NCBI GenBank assembly: GCA_030531555.1
Contig: JAUNNI010000023.1
Location: 4,905-37,210, forward strand
DNA: 32,306 nt
Reading direction: 5' to 3'
Source of the DNA: Eubacteriales bacterium
GTDB taxonomy: Bacteria; Bacillota; Clostridia; Lachnospirales; Lachnospiraceae
A program made the position numbers and the translations under genes. Position 1 is the stretch's first letter. Each line of letters begins with the position of its first letter. Below, in pieces: positions 6,804 through 14,190 of the stretch. Under the pieces are notes generated by a model. It had not been told where the DNA came from and did not search any database. It saw only the letters and a list, made by a program, of their open reading frames with translations.

Positions 6804-6836
6804 ACTCGGTTACCTCCGACTCGGTTTATTCCGAGT
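6804..6836. promoter_or_regulatory. Double-dyad operator, promoter-proximal copy
   Basis: Two abutting dyads of the form TCGG-N6-CCGA: ACTCGG, 5 bp, TCCGACTCGG, 6 bp, CCGAGT. It spans the predicted transcription start and leader of the ATPase gene. On the minus strand the ribosome binding site GGAGGT forms the centre of the start-proximal dyad. In RNA it could fold into two small hairpins with the ribosome site in a loop. Confidence 0.7.
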
Positions 6837-6838
6837 TA

Positions 6839-6867
6839 ATTGTAGCATATCATCATGTAAATGTAAA
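6839..6867 (-). promoter_or_regulatory. Promoter of the ATPase/DUF234 gene
   Basis: Minus strand: -35 TTTACA (6867-6862), 17-bp spacer ending in TGC, -10 TACAAT (6844-6839), i.e. also an extended -10. It lies exactly between the two 33-bp operator copies. The expected leader is only about 35 nt. Confidence 0.65.
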
Positions 6868-6874
6868 TCACTTT

Positions 6875-6907
6875 ACTCGGAAACTTCCGACTCGGTATTT
6901 ACCGAGT
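6875..6907. promoter_or_regulatory. Double-dyad operator, promoter-distal copy
   Basis: Same 33-bp architecture as the copy at 6804: ACTCGG, 5 bp, TCCGACTCGG, 6 bp, CCGAGT. All half-site bases are identical and differences are confined to the spacers. It sits 7 bp upstream of the -35 box, 71 bp from the proximal copy. Confidence 0.7.
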
Positions 6908-6935
6908 AAAAATAAGTCATTCAATAATAAAATTT

Positions 6936-6963
6936 AGAGACTGAGGATTTCTCTCCAGTCTCT
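6936..6963 (-). terminator. Weak hairpin terminator
   Basis: AGAGACTG and CAGTCTCT pair around a 12-base loop, followed on the minus strand by the A/T-rich AAATTTTATT. It lies just after the stop of the IrrE/zinc-finger reading frame and before the ATPase operator region, so it likely ends transcripts from the lipoprotein side. The U-tract is poor. Confidence 0.4.
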
Positions 6964-6981
6964 GTTATACATCGTTATCGA

Positions 6982-7404
6982 TTATTCATTCTTTGCTTCC
7001 CAATAATCATATGCCTCATCATACCCGTCCTCATACTCTTCATCATCAAACTCTTCCCACATATCCTCTGCAAAGTCATCCGGACCATTATAATTGTAAA
7101 CATTATATGGATCATATTTCTTCTTGGGCTGTTTATTAACCTTATCATGTAATATACAGTACTCTGATTTTACATCACGTTTATTGTTACAGTCATCTGT
7201 GATACACTTATGATCTTCACAATATTCACTCGGAAGAAGTCTTTCTTTATCGCATCCACCGATAAAACATGTTTTCGATTGTTTTTCTTCTTCTGAATAT
7301 TTATCTGCTGCATCCTCTTGCTCAGCATGCTCATTTTCAAACGTAATCCCATAATCACCATTAATAATATGACCAATCTCATGAAATAGAGTAAACCCAA
7401 ATTT
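6982..7404 (-). pseudogene. IrrE/ImmA metallopeptidase fragment fused to two CX4CX10CX2H units
   Basis: A 140-codon frame begins right after the lipoprotein stop codon, in the same phase, with no start codon. Residues 1-36 read KFGFTLFHEIGHIINGDYGI and then EHAEQEDAADKY: the zinc-binding HExxH (HEIGH) and the downstream E-x-x-AD of IrrE/ImmA (HigA-type) peptidases. Residues 46-86 hold two tandem units with identical spacing, C46-x4-C51-x10-C62-x2-H65 and C67-x4-C72-x10-C83-x2-H86, likely zinc-binding. The rest is very acidic and aromatic (YEDGYDEAYDYWEAKNE). The frame is open throughout, so it is either the recent remnant of a gene whose 5' part was deleted or a chimera. A frame in another phase over 7170-7463 is a shadow. 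Confidence 0.65.
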
Positions 7405-7833
7405 TTATTCACAGATAGAATCTGCAGCTTCCTTTTCAAAATAGAACCATGCTTCTCCATCATGAACGATCAATTGTCCATCCTCTAAAAACATATATTC
7501 CATTTTTTCATTTTCGCTACCAAAATTTGCACTATTTGGTGCATCTGGCATGATCTCTTTTGCATAAAATGTTTCAATGGTTCCATCGGCCATCTTTCTT
7601 GGTACCTGTAAGCATTCTTCATTGCTTCCATAGTAAAGGACATTATCAATGAAAACAATCTTTGGATACTCCTGTTCTGTAGTTTCAACTGATTGGCTGG
7701 TATCCATTTCTTTTGTTTCAGCTTCCTTTACACTTGTTATTTCTTCTTTTGGACTTTTTGACTTTTTTGCGCATCCAACTGCTGCAATTGCGAGTACTGC
7801 AAATGTTGCAAGAACAAATCTTTTTTTCATCAT
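7405..7833 (-). CDS. Small secreted lipoprotein, unknown function
   Basis: About 142 residues. The N-terminus MKKRFVLATFAVLAIAAVGC is a lipoprotein signal peptide with a lipobox (AAVGC). A Lys/Glu/Ser/Thr-rich linker follows, then a compact domain with IVFIDNVLYYGSNEEC and IETFYAKEIMPDAPNSANFG. The start lies 5-8 nt after GGAGG (two ATGs in tandem at 7833 and 7830). I recognise no family. The stop codon is followed without a gap by the start-less IrrE/zinc-finger frame, so the 3' end marks a recombination junction. It is likely exported and anchored to the outer face of the membrane. Confidence 0.7.
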   Translation of the reverse strand: MMKKRFVLATFAVLAIAAVGCAKKSKSPKEEITSVKEAETKEMDTSQSVETTEQEYPKIVFIDNVLYYGSNEECLQVPRKMADGTIETFYAKEIMPDAPNSANFGSENEKMEYMFLEDGQLIVHDGEAWFYFEKEAADSICE

Positions 7834-7981
7834 AAATACCTCCAATTTATCTAGTATATATGTTTTTTACATTCCCATCATACCAAATAAAAAAGAAAAA
7901 TCTATAAATAATCCTTAACAGAATTCTTACATAATCCCATCGGTTTTATTTTTAAACTTTCACTTGAGATTCATTTTATAA

Positions 7982-8224
7982 CATGTTATTCTTCATGATA
8001 TGAGTGCTTCTGTAGAAAATCTTCTGCTTCAGGCGGATGCTTTGGGGCTCGGCGCTGTATGGATGGGAATCTCTCCACAAGAGGATCGAATGAACGATGT
8101 AAAAGAAGTTCTTGGAATCCGTGATGATCTTTCTGCTTTCGCTCTTGTGCCTTGTGGATATCCTGCGGTGGAAAGACCTCAGGAAGACAGATACGATACC
8201 GAAAGAATTCATTTTGTAAGATAG
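7982..8224 (+). pseudogene. Nitroreductase C-terminal fragment
   Basis: The frame HDMSASVENLLLQADALGLG then AVWMGISP and, near the end, FALVPCGYPAV matches the C-terminal third of nitroreductase-family flavoproteins (helix with ENLLLQA, GLGAVW, then the GYP turn). A TAA lies directly upstream of 7982 and there is no ribosome binding site for the internal ATG at 8000. About 100 N-terminal residues are missing, including most FMN contacts. A good terminator follows the stop, showing this was the 3' end of a real gene. Confidence 0.8.
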
Positions 8225-8225
8225 T

Positions 8226-8254
8226 AGGGTGTGTAATTCACACCCTCTTTTTTT
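8226..8254 (+). terminator. Rho-independent terminator
   Basis: AGGGTGTG and CACACCCT pair around TAATT, followed by CTTTTTTTC. It is the former terminator of the nitroreductase gene. Confidence 0.9.
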
Positions 8255-8274
8255 CTTGTATAAATATGTTCAAT

Positions 8275-8292
8275 ATGGTAAAATATTACCAT
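8275..8292. promoter_or_regulatory. Operator-like dyad upstream of the esterase
   Basis: ATGGTAA-AATA-TTACCAT is a perfect 7-bp inverted repeat about 50 bp upstream of the esterase start codon. This is the size and position of a repressor site of TetR or MarR type. No regulator gene is adjacent. Confidence 0.45.
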
Positions 8293-8344
8293 TGATTAGT
8301 GTTACTAAACAAAATATTTATAATTAGAATTACATGGAGAAAAA

Positions 8345-10030
8345 ATGAAGAAAAGAAACTTATGGATGACAGGCCTGCTTCTTCTTACATCTATGACTGT
8401 ATTCTCTGGATGTGGAAAGAATGAGAATGTGGCAAATGATTCTACAGAAGCTGTGGTTGCCGAGGAAAATATCGCTTCCTGCTACAATGGAAACTTTATC
8501 GGTGAATACGAAGAGGAAACCGGCGTTTTATCTTTTAAAGGAATCCCTTATGCAAAAGCTCCTGTGGGAGAACTTCGCTGGAAAGCTCCCGCTCCTGTAG
8601 ACGAGAGCACAGAAACTTTTAAGGCAGACACTTTTGGAAAATCCAGCATTCAGTATGAATGGCATTCCGAACCAATTACAACAGAGCGCAGTGAGGATTG
8701 CCTTACGCTTAATGTATGGACAGATTCTGTGAAAGGGAAGAAACCGGTTATGGTATTTTTCCATGGTGGCAGCTTTGCATGGGGCGGAACTTCCGAGGAA
8801 TTATACAACGGACAGTATATCGTTGATGAAAACGAAGACGTTGTTGTGGTTACCTGTAACTATCGTGTTGGTATGATGGGATTCATTGACCTTAGTCGTA
8901 TTGAAGGTGGGGAGGACTATGCAGATTCAAAGGAATTAGGTCTTCTTGATGCAATGGAAAGCTTACGATGGATCAAACAGAATATTTCTGCATTCGGTGG
9001 CGATCCTGACAATGTGACGATTTTTGGGGAATCTGCAGGTTCTACCATGGTAGGTTGTTTACTCGCCTCCGATGATACAGAAGGATTATTTAAGCGAGCA
9101 ATTTGTGAAAGTGGATCTTTTAACCTTACTTTCTCAGAAGAAGATTATAAGGAATCAATTCAGCCGGATATGCTTTTACAGGCCACTGGAGCAAAAAATA
9201 TGGATGATCTGCTTGCCTTATCGGAAGAAGAACTCATTGAAGCCAATGAATTATCTTTAGATGAAGATGATATGACAGTAAATGATTATTATAGTCTTCC
9301 ACTTCGTGGAAATATCGTTCCGGTAGATCCTTATGAAGCAATCCAAAAAGGACAGGCCAAAGGTATTGATGTGATGATTGGAACAAATACCGATGAAATC
9401 TGTTATTGGGTAGCCGAAATGGGGGAAGTCCCTATGACTGAAATGGATGAAGATGGCGTAAATGAAAATTTAGCTGCTTATGAAGAATATTTTATTGATC
9501 CAATGTATGATCACATTGTAGAAACTGTTTCCAAAGATGATTTACAGAAGATTGAGGCATATCTTGATCTCCATAAAGATTTAGACCCATTATGGGCAAA
9601 ATCCGCTTTAATTACAGAAGCACTTTTCAGAGAACCTTCCATCAAGGCAGCCGAAACACATGCTTCATCGAACGGTGATGGAAAAACTTATATGTATTAC
9701 TTCGGAAAAAGAAGTGACAACTTCGATTTTGTTGGGGCTTGTCATGCTTCCGAACTTGCCTATGTATTCCACAATGTCAATGAAACAGATTTCAGTGGTA
9801 CTGTAGATACAGATCTTGCAAACCGCATGTGTAAAGCCTGGGTTAACTTCGCAAAAACCGGTGATCCATCTACAGACGATGTTGTTTGGGAGGAATATGA
9901 TCCGGAAGAAAGAAATACTATGGTAATTGGAAATGATGGTTCCATGACAATGACAAAAGATCCTGAGGGAGAATCCAGAGAACTCACCGCTCCACTTAGC
10001 GAATACTATTTCTGGAGTGCTGGGGCATAA
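8345..10030 (+). CDS. Type-B carboxylesterase, lipoprotein
   Basis: A 561-residue esterase of the PnbA/cholinesterase family. Lipoprotein signal peptide with lipobox VFSGC (lipidated C23), a short acidic linker, then the alpha/beta hydrolase. The oxyanion-hole motif FFHGGSFAWG starts at 138, the nucleophile elbow FGESAGS puts Ser at 230, the acid is probably E351 in GTNTDE, and the histidine is H467 in GACHASELAYVF. All catalytic residues are present and the length is normal for the family. It would hydrolyse ester bonds outside the cell while anchored to the membrane. The substrate is unknown; dietary or xylan-linked esters are possible. The ribosome binding site is GGAGA. An operator-like dyad lies upstream. 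Confidence 0.93.
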   Translation: MKKRNLWMTGLLLLTSMTVFSGCGKNENVANDSTEAVVAEENIASCYNGNFIGEYEEETGVLSFKGIPYAKAPVGELRWKAPAPVDESTETFKADTFGKSSIQYEWHSEPITTERSEDCLTLNVWTDSVKGKKPVMVFFHGGSFAWGGTSEELYNGQYIVDENEDVVVVTCNYRVGMMGFIDLSRIEGGEDYADSKELGLLDAMESLRWIKQNISAFGGDPDNVTIFGESAGSTMVGCLLASDDTEGLFKRAICESGSFNLTFSEEDYKESIQPDMLLQATGAKNMDDLLALSEEELIEANELSLDEDDMTVNDYYSLPLRGNIVPVDPYEAIQKGQAKGIDVMIGTNTDEICYWVAEMGEVPMTEMDEDGVNENLAAYEEYFIDPMYDHIVETVSKDDLQKIEAYLDLHKDLDPLWAKSALITEALFREPSIKAAETHASSNGDGKTYMYYFGKRSDNFDFVGACHASELAYVFHNVNETDFSGTVDTDLANRMCKAWVNFAKTGDPSTDDVVWEEYDPEERNTMVIGNDGSMTMTKDPEGESRELTAPLSEYYFWSAGA

Positions 10031-10154
10031 AAATAGAAAAATTTCACAAAAATAACACATCCGCTTCACAAGAAATCCTCTTTTTTCCTCTATATTTTTC
10101 TATCAAAGAGGTTGCAAAACAGAAAAATATAATAGGAAGCAGGAGGAATAAAAA

Positions 10155-10694
10155 ATGCGTAAAAGTAAGATTTATATTGCTTTGGCACTATGTTTGACCA
10201 TAGCCGCAACGATGCCCTTGACAGGCTGCGGTTCCAATAAGAAGGAGGCAGTTGCAGTCGAAGGTAGGTCCAATCAAGACACCAGAAACAATGGAGAAAT
10301 GAGAGGAATGGTCAAGTCTGTTGACACAGATAAAAAACAGATTACCATCAGTGTCATGGGACATTCTCGATCTATGTCGGGAGATGAAAAAGGTGGACAA
10401 GCTCCAAAAGATGGTCAAAACCAACCACCGGAGAAACCAGATGGCAAAGAAGGTAGTCGACCATCCGGAGATTCACAGAATCAACCACCTGTTCGTCAGG
10501 AAAAAGAAAGTGTCACCTATACTCTTGATGAAAATATAACCATCACTGATCAGAATGGGAAAGAAATCAATTTGGCTGATATTAAAGAAAACGATTTTGT
10601 TATTTTCACTGTAAATGATGACAAGATAATAACTCTACAACTTTCTGACGATCATCCAAATGGTAGCGGAAAGAATGGATCTACTAGCCTCTAG
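10155..10694 (+). CDS. Lipoprotein with Gly/Pro/Lys-rich linker
   Basis: A 179-residue lipoprotein: signal peptide with lipobox PLTGC (C25), then a short beta-type segment (MRGMVKSVDTDKKQITISVM), a low-complexity Asp/Gln/Pro/Lys stretch (about 75-120) and a second beta segment (VTYTLDENITITDQNGKEIN ... DFVIFTVND). The two halves look like one small OB-like or DUF5666-like barrel with a long inserted loop. The function is unknown. The ribosome binding site GCAGGAGG is strong. It follows the esterase by 124 bp and ends at a clear terminator, so it may be its own unit. Confidence 0.8.
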   Translation: MRKSKIYIALALCLTIAATMPLTGCGSNKKEAVAVEGRSNQDTRNNGEMRGMVKSVDTDKKQITISVMGHSRSMSGDEKGGQAPKDGQNQPPEKPDGKEGSRPSGDSQNQPPVRQEKESVTYTLDENITITDQNGKEINLADIKENDFVIFTVNDDKIITLQLSDDHPNGSGKNGSTSL

Positions 10695-10719
10695 CATTTC
10701 AATTGATTTAGAATGATTT

Positions 10720-10753
10720 GGCTGTCGCATTTTTAATGCGACAGCCATTTTTT
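10720..10753 (+). terminator. Rho-independent terminator
   Basis: A perfect 12-bp stem, GGCTGTCGCATT / AATGCGACAGCC, with a TTT loop, then ATTTTTT. It ends the 10155 lipoprotein gene. It may also slow transcripts of the convergent gene, although that side has no T-run. Confidence 0.93.
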
Positions 10754-10757
10754 CCAA

Positions 10758-11300
10758 TTATTCAATTTTATTCTCTTTATCTACATATCGGTCTAGACAG
10801 TGGGCTACAGAGGACATAATGGAAATTCCATTTTCTGGCATATTATTGGAAGTAGCACGGATGTATCCTCCATCTTCTGTTCGAAATTTTAAGATATATT
10901 CTCCGCCGTCCAAACCTATGTTATCGTATTCGTCATTCCAATTGGAAATCTTATTTTTTTCAATGATATCGAAGGCTTCTTCAATGACTGCCTGATCAAC
11001 AGAATATGCAGAATGGGCTTCTACCTCATCTCCTTCATATTTACTGTAGTAATGAAGCTCGCAGCTTCCATCTTTTTTCTGATAGAGTACCGTTTCATCG
11101 TAGCCATCCCCGCCTACCGTAGCAAGAGTCCTTTTGCAATAGTCGATAAGCATTATGATATCTTCTTCATGTTTAGCTACATCTGTGCTTGCTTCATAAG
11201 CTTCTTTGACCTTTTCGTCCTTTTTCTTTTTTTCACAAGAAGCAAGAAAAATAGCAGATATAAAGCACATTAAGATTAGGATTATTTTCCTTCTTTTCAT
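10758..11300 (-). CDS. Lipoprotein, unknown function
   Basis: About 180 residues with a lipoprotein signal (MKRRKIILILMCFISAIFLA then SC). A Lys/Glu linker is followed by a domain with LATVGGDGYDETVLYQKKDG, CELHYYSKYEGDE and EYILKFRTEDGGYIRATSNN. The stretches look like an all-beta plus helix domain found in clostridial lipoproteins, but I cannot name it. I preferred the ATG at 11300 over the GTG at 11309 because GAGGGG lies 8 nt before it. The gene is monocistronic, between a convergent terminator and the HD hydrolase. Confidence 0.78.
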   Translation of the reverse strand: MKRRKIILILMCFISAIFLASCEKKKKDEKVKEAYEASTDVAKHEEDIIMLIDYCKRTLATVGGDGYDETVLYQKKDGSCELHYYSKYEGDEVEAHSAYSVDQAVIEEAFDIIEKNKISNWNDEYDNIGLDGGEYILKFRTEDGGYIRATSNNMPENGISIMSSVAHCLDRYVDKENKIE

Positions 11301-11371
11301 GAACTTCACCCCTCGTAAAATAAATATGTTTTGTAAATCTCCTCTAAAGGCTACTATTTTATCTTATTTTG

Positions 11372-12148
11372 TCATTCTCCACAATAATTGCGAATATATC
11401 TCATCATCGCTTCCTTAAAAATCTCCATTTTTTCTTTGGTATCCGGATTACTATATGGAATTCTTGCGAAGATCTGGGGAATATAGTCATTTTCCAGAAT
11501 AATGGAAAATGTTTCCTTAAAATTGATATCATAAAAGTAGGCAATATAAGATACCCAATAATCCATCTTGGTAACACGATCGCTGGATAATATAGACTTC
11601 TCTTTCAGACAGGTCTCCCATATTTGATCTGATATCTCTAAAGCTCCAACTTCTTCCGCTGTCATACCTAATAAAACATCCAAAGACTCCTCTAACTTCA
11701 CTCGACAGTTATCCAACTTGTCAGCATCTCGAATTAATCTAGCGTGAAGAAGGATTCTTTCATCATAAATCTCTTTTAATTCATACAAGCTGTGTTGGTC
11801 AATGGCCACACGTATGATATCATCCCAGATATCTTCTTTGATAAACTTTCGAATCATTCTGTCATCAGAAAATAATAGCTCTACTCCGAATCTCGCATGA
11901 TCCATGGTAAAAGGTTCAAAACTATCATAACGTTTCGCTTGCTCAAAACGTCCAATGTCATGAAGAAGGGCGATCAGCTCTGCTAATCTACAGTCTTCTT
12001 CTCCTAAACCCATACGTTTTGTTATCTCTTTCATATCATGAACAACACCGTAGGTATGAACTATTTTTAGTCGAATTCTTTCATTTTCCTGATCAAATGC
12101 CTGTAAGTATTCTTCAAAAGCATCATATGCGTATTGTAAATCAATCAT
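11372..12148 (-). CDS. HD-domain phosphohydrolase
   Basis: A 258-residue cytosolic protein with the HD fold: H31 in KIVHTYGV, H63-D64 in ALLHDIGRF, H84 in MDHARFG, H119 in IDQHSLYE and D141/D143 in LIRDADKLD. Together these make a metal-binding set like that of nucleotide phosphohydrolases. It most likely removes phosphate from a nucleotide; the exact substrate is unknown. It lies 30 bp after the nucleoside deaminase gene and would be the third gene of a HAD-deaminase-HD set, which fits nucleotide salvage or clean-up. Confidence 0.85.
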   Translation of the reverse strand: MIDLQYAYDAFEEYLQAFDQENERIRLKIVHTYGVVHDMKEITKRMGLGEEDCRLAELIALLHDIGRFEQAKRYDSFEPFTMDHARFGVELLFSDDRMIRKFIKEDIWDDIIRVAIDQHSLYELKEIYDERILLHARLIRDADKLDNCRVKLEESLDVLLGMTAEEVGALEISDQIWETCLKEKSILSSDRVTKMDYWVSYIAYFYDINFKETFSIILENDYIPQIFARIPYSNPDTKEKMEIFKEAMMRYIRNYCGE

Positions 12149-12178
12149 CCTTTTATACCGTAAAACTATCTGAAAACC

Positions 12179-12643
12179 TTAATACAATTCATGTTCTAAT
12201 TCCACATAATCATCAAAGAGTTCCAGACACATTTCTCTTTCCGCTTCGATGCCGTAATTATCATCCTCTGAAGAGTTCCATTTCTGGTAAAAGATTTCAT
12301 CTCGAAAACCAATCTGATCGGTATCTGCAATATTGCATCCATAATATACCTGAGAGATATTGGACCAAAGGATGGCTCCTTTACACATAGGACATGGTGC
12401 CGCAGTGGTATACAAAGTTGATCCACTAAGATCATGACTTTCTAAATTCTTCGATGCATCTCGTATGGCTTCCATCTCACCGTGACATGTTGCATCGTGA
12501 TTGACCAATACACGATTGTGCCCTCTTCCAATAATTTTTCCATCTTTTACAATGATACTGCCAAATGGGCCACCATGTTTATTTTTGATTCCTTCATAAG
12601 CTTCTTCGACAGCAAGTTTCATATATTCTTTATGAGTCATCAT
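12179..12643 (-). CDS. Nucleoside/guanine deaminase (cytidine-deaminase-like fold)
   Basis: A 154-residue zinc deaminase. Metal and catalytic residues are H54 and E56 in CHGEMEAI and C84/C87 in APCPMCKGAI. The N-terminal GGPFGSIIVKDGKIIGRGHN (residues 24-43) and the C-terminal TDQIGFRDEIFYQKW resemble Bacillus guanine deaminase GuaD (about 156 residues), which makes xanthine from guanine. A tRNA adenosine deaminase (TadA) is less likely because the extended C-terminus with IGFRDEIFY is GuaD-like. The gene follows the HAD hydrolase by 32 bp. Confidence 0.85.
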   Translation of the reverse strand: MMTHKEYMKLAVEEAYEGIKNKHGGPFGSIIVKDGKIIGRGHNRVLVNHDATCHGEMEAIRDASKNLESHDLSGSTLYTTAAPCPMCKGAILWSNISQVYYGCNIADTDQIGFRDEIFYQKWNSSEDDNYGIEAEREMCLELFDDYVELEHELY

Positions 12644-12675
12644 TGATTCTCCTCTCTGTCCACATGATACAAAAA

Positions 12676-13332
12676 CTAAAATTTATCCACAATATTTACC
12701 AGATGATTCAGGCCCGGAATCACGCAGTCAATCATCTCATTTAACTGGTCATCCGGCTGGGATAAGTCTGGCACCATAACAACTTTCATACCTGCACTGT
12801 GGGCAGAAACCAATCCATTTGGAGCATCTTCCACTGCCAGGCCTTCTTCTGGCTGAATGCCCAATCGATCACAGGCAAAGAGATAGACATCAGGTGCCGG
12901 TTTACCTCTTTTGAGGTTTGTAGCACAGATGATATTTTCTTCTTTGAAGTATTGGTAGAGTCCAGCTGCTTTTAAAAGATTTGCCGCACGTTCTGGATCG
13001 CTGGCTGTTGCGATGGCGATAGGATAGCCTTTTTCAATCAAAGCTTCCAAGCATTCTTTTGCACCTTTTTTTGCCTGAATTCCACGTTCTTTCTGAATCT
13101 CGGCAAAAATTTCTTTTCTTCTCATACGAATTTCGTCGAATGGAAAATCTTCTCCCATGACATCTTTCATATAGGCTTTGGCATATTTTGAGGAAAATCC
13201 TCTCATCACCAGAGCATGTTCTTCCATACGTTCGTAGCCAAATTCTTTGGAAGCTTTGATTCTTGCTTCAAAGAAATATTTTTCACTGTCTAAAAGTGTT
13301 CCATCCATATCAAATATTATTGCTTTTATCAT
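12676..13332 (-). CDS. HAD-superfamily hydrolase, beta-phosphoglucomutase-like
   Basis: A 218-residue HAD phosphatase with all four motifs: I IIFDMDGTLLDS at the N-terminus, II ATAS, III the lysine in NLKRGKPAPD, IV VEDAPNG. The helical cap after motif I marks subclass IA (phosphoglycolate phosphatase, beta-phosphoglucomutase, GS1-like pseudouridine phosphatase). The nearby nucleobase deaminase and HD hydrolase suggest a nucleotide or sugar-phosphate substrate. I chose the ATG at 13332, after AAAAAAGGAA; the longer frame starting MKKGNEI at 13353 begins inside that site. Confidence 0.88.
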   Translation of the reverse strand: MIKAIIFDMDGTLLDSEKYFFEARIKASKEFGYERMEEHALVMRGFSSKYAKAYMKDVMGEDFPFDEIRMRRKEIFAEIQKERGIQAKKGAKECLEALIEKGYPIAIATASDPERAANLLKAAGLYQYFKEENIICATNLKRGKPAPDVYLFACDRLGIQPEEGLAVEDAPNGLVSAHSAGMKVVMVPDLSQPDDQLNEMIDCVIPGLNHLVNIVDKF

Positions 13333-13544
13333 AATTTCATTTCCTTTTTTCATCGCATGTATATATTTATCATTATAGCAGAAAGCATTCTTTTCTGCCT
13401 CCTTGATATCAAAATATAGTGAAAATTTTTTCGCATATTTTTAAGACTTTCGTATCTTTCCAAATGCTGTAAAAGTTGTGAAAAATTAGTATGATTTATC
13501 TATGTTACATGATATTTCATCTCTATGGAGAAAGGAGTAATCTT

Positions 13545-14018
13545 ATGAAAAAAATCAAAATACCTATTTTCGTTTTTCTTATCATTCTTCCTTTAATTAT
13601 TGGGATGATTTCCGCTTTCTTATCCTCAAGAGGTATGTCCATGTATGAAACCATGGACAAGCCTCCACTTTCTCCTCCCGCATGGGTTTTCTCAGCAGCA
13701 TGGACCATACTATATCTCATGATGGGATTGGCTTCTTATTTTATCATAATTTCTGAATCATACGACAAACATTTGGCTTTTGACTTATATATACTGCAGT
13801 TAGCCATGAATTTTTGTTGGTCCCTTATCTTCTTCAACTGGAAGATGTATATGCTCGCCTGTTTATGGCTAATCTTTATGTGGGTTATTGTATTTATTTG
13901 TACCTATAAATTCTTTTTGATTGATAAGCGTTCTGGCTTACTTATGGTACCTTATATCCTATGGCTTACCTTTGCCCTTTATCTTAATATGGGGGCTTAT
14001 CTACTTTCAATTAATTAA
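13545..14018 (+). CDS. TspO/MBR family protein
   Basis: A 157-residue membrane protein with five predicted helices. It carries the family's signature KPPLSPPAWVFSAAWTILYL (about 40-59) followed by MGLASYFI, then LQLAMNFCWSLIFF and a final helix with ALYLNMGAYLL. TspO proteins bind tetrapyrroles and can break down protoporphyrin IX in light and oxygen; their role in anaerobes is unclear. The start is the ATG after AAAGGAG at 13545, not an ATG 18 codons upstream without a site. It is monocistronic with a strong terminator. Confidence 0.93.
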   Translation: MKKIKIPIFVFLIILPLIIGMISAFLSSRGMSMYETMDKPPLSPPAWVFSAAWTILYLMMGLASYFIIISESYDKHLAFDLYILQLAMNFCWSLIFFNWKMYMLACLWLIFMWVIVFICTYKFFLIDKRSGLLMVPYILWLTFALYLNMGAYLLSIN

Positions 14019-14099
14019 GAATCTTATACAGGGTAAACGCCCGTGCCTATGGCGAGGCGTCATAAAACAGTAAATGTTTAAGAATTGAAAAAAGATAGA

Positions 14100-14140
14100 A
14101 AGGCCCTGCTGATTGTCTCAATCAGCAAGGCCTTATTTTT
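14100..14140 (+). terminator. Terminator of the TspO gene
   Basis: AAGGCC-C-TGCTGATT and AATCAGCA-A-GGCCTT pair around GTCTC, followed by ATTTTT. The T-run runs directly into the first copy of the 29-bp repeat at 14136. Confidence 0.9.
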
Positions 14141-14164
14141 GTATCTGCATAAACACAGATACAA
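14136..14164. repeat. 29-bp direct repeat flanking the IS200 copy, left
   Basis: TTTTT followed by G and the 23-mer made of TATCTGCATAAA and CACAGATACAA. The unit is itself palindromic (GTATCTG, 10 bp, CAGATAC). The second copy at 14953-14981 differs at one position. Confidence 0.8.
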
Positions 14165-14169
14165 TCAGA

Positions 14170-14190
14170 ACCACCGGCTTAGCCGGTGGT
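14170..14190. repeat. IS200 right-end hairpin
   Basis: A perfect 9-bp stem, ACCACCGGC / GCCGGTGGT, with a TTA loop. Confidence 0.85.

Noticed and set aside
6804-6907. Start of a CRISPR array
   Set aside because: There are only two units, each internally palindromic twice, bracketing a promoter; there is no spacer series and no cas gene.
6804-6907. Terminal repeats of a transposon around the ATPase/DUF234 gene
   Set aside because: Both copies are on the same side of the gene and none is found at its 3' end near 5415.
7170-7463. A 97-residue minus-strand frame
   Set aside because: It lies one phase off the frame with HEIGH and the regular Cys/His spacing and overlaps the lipoprotein 3' end; it is a shadow.
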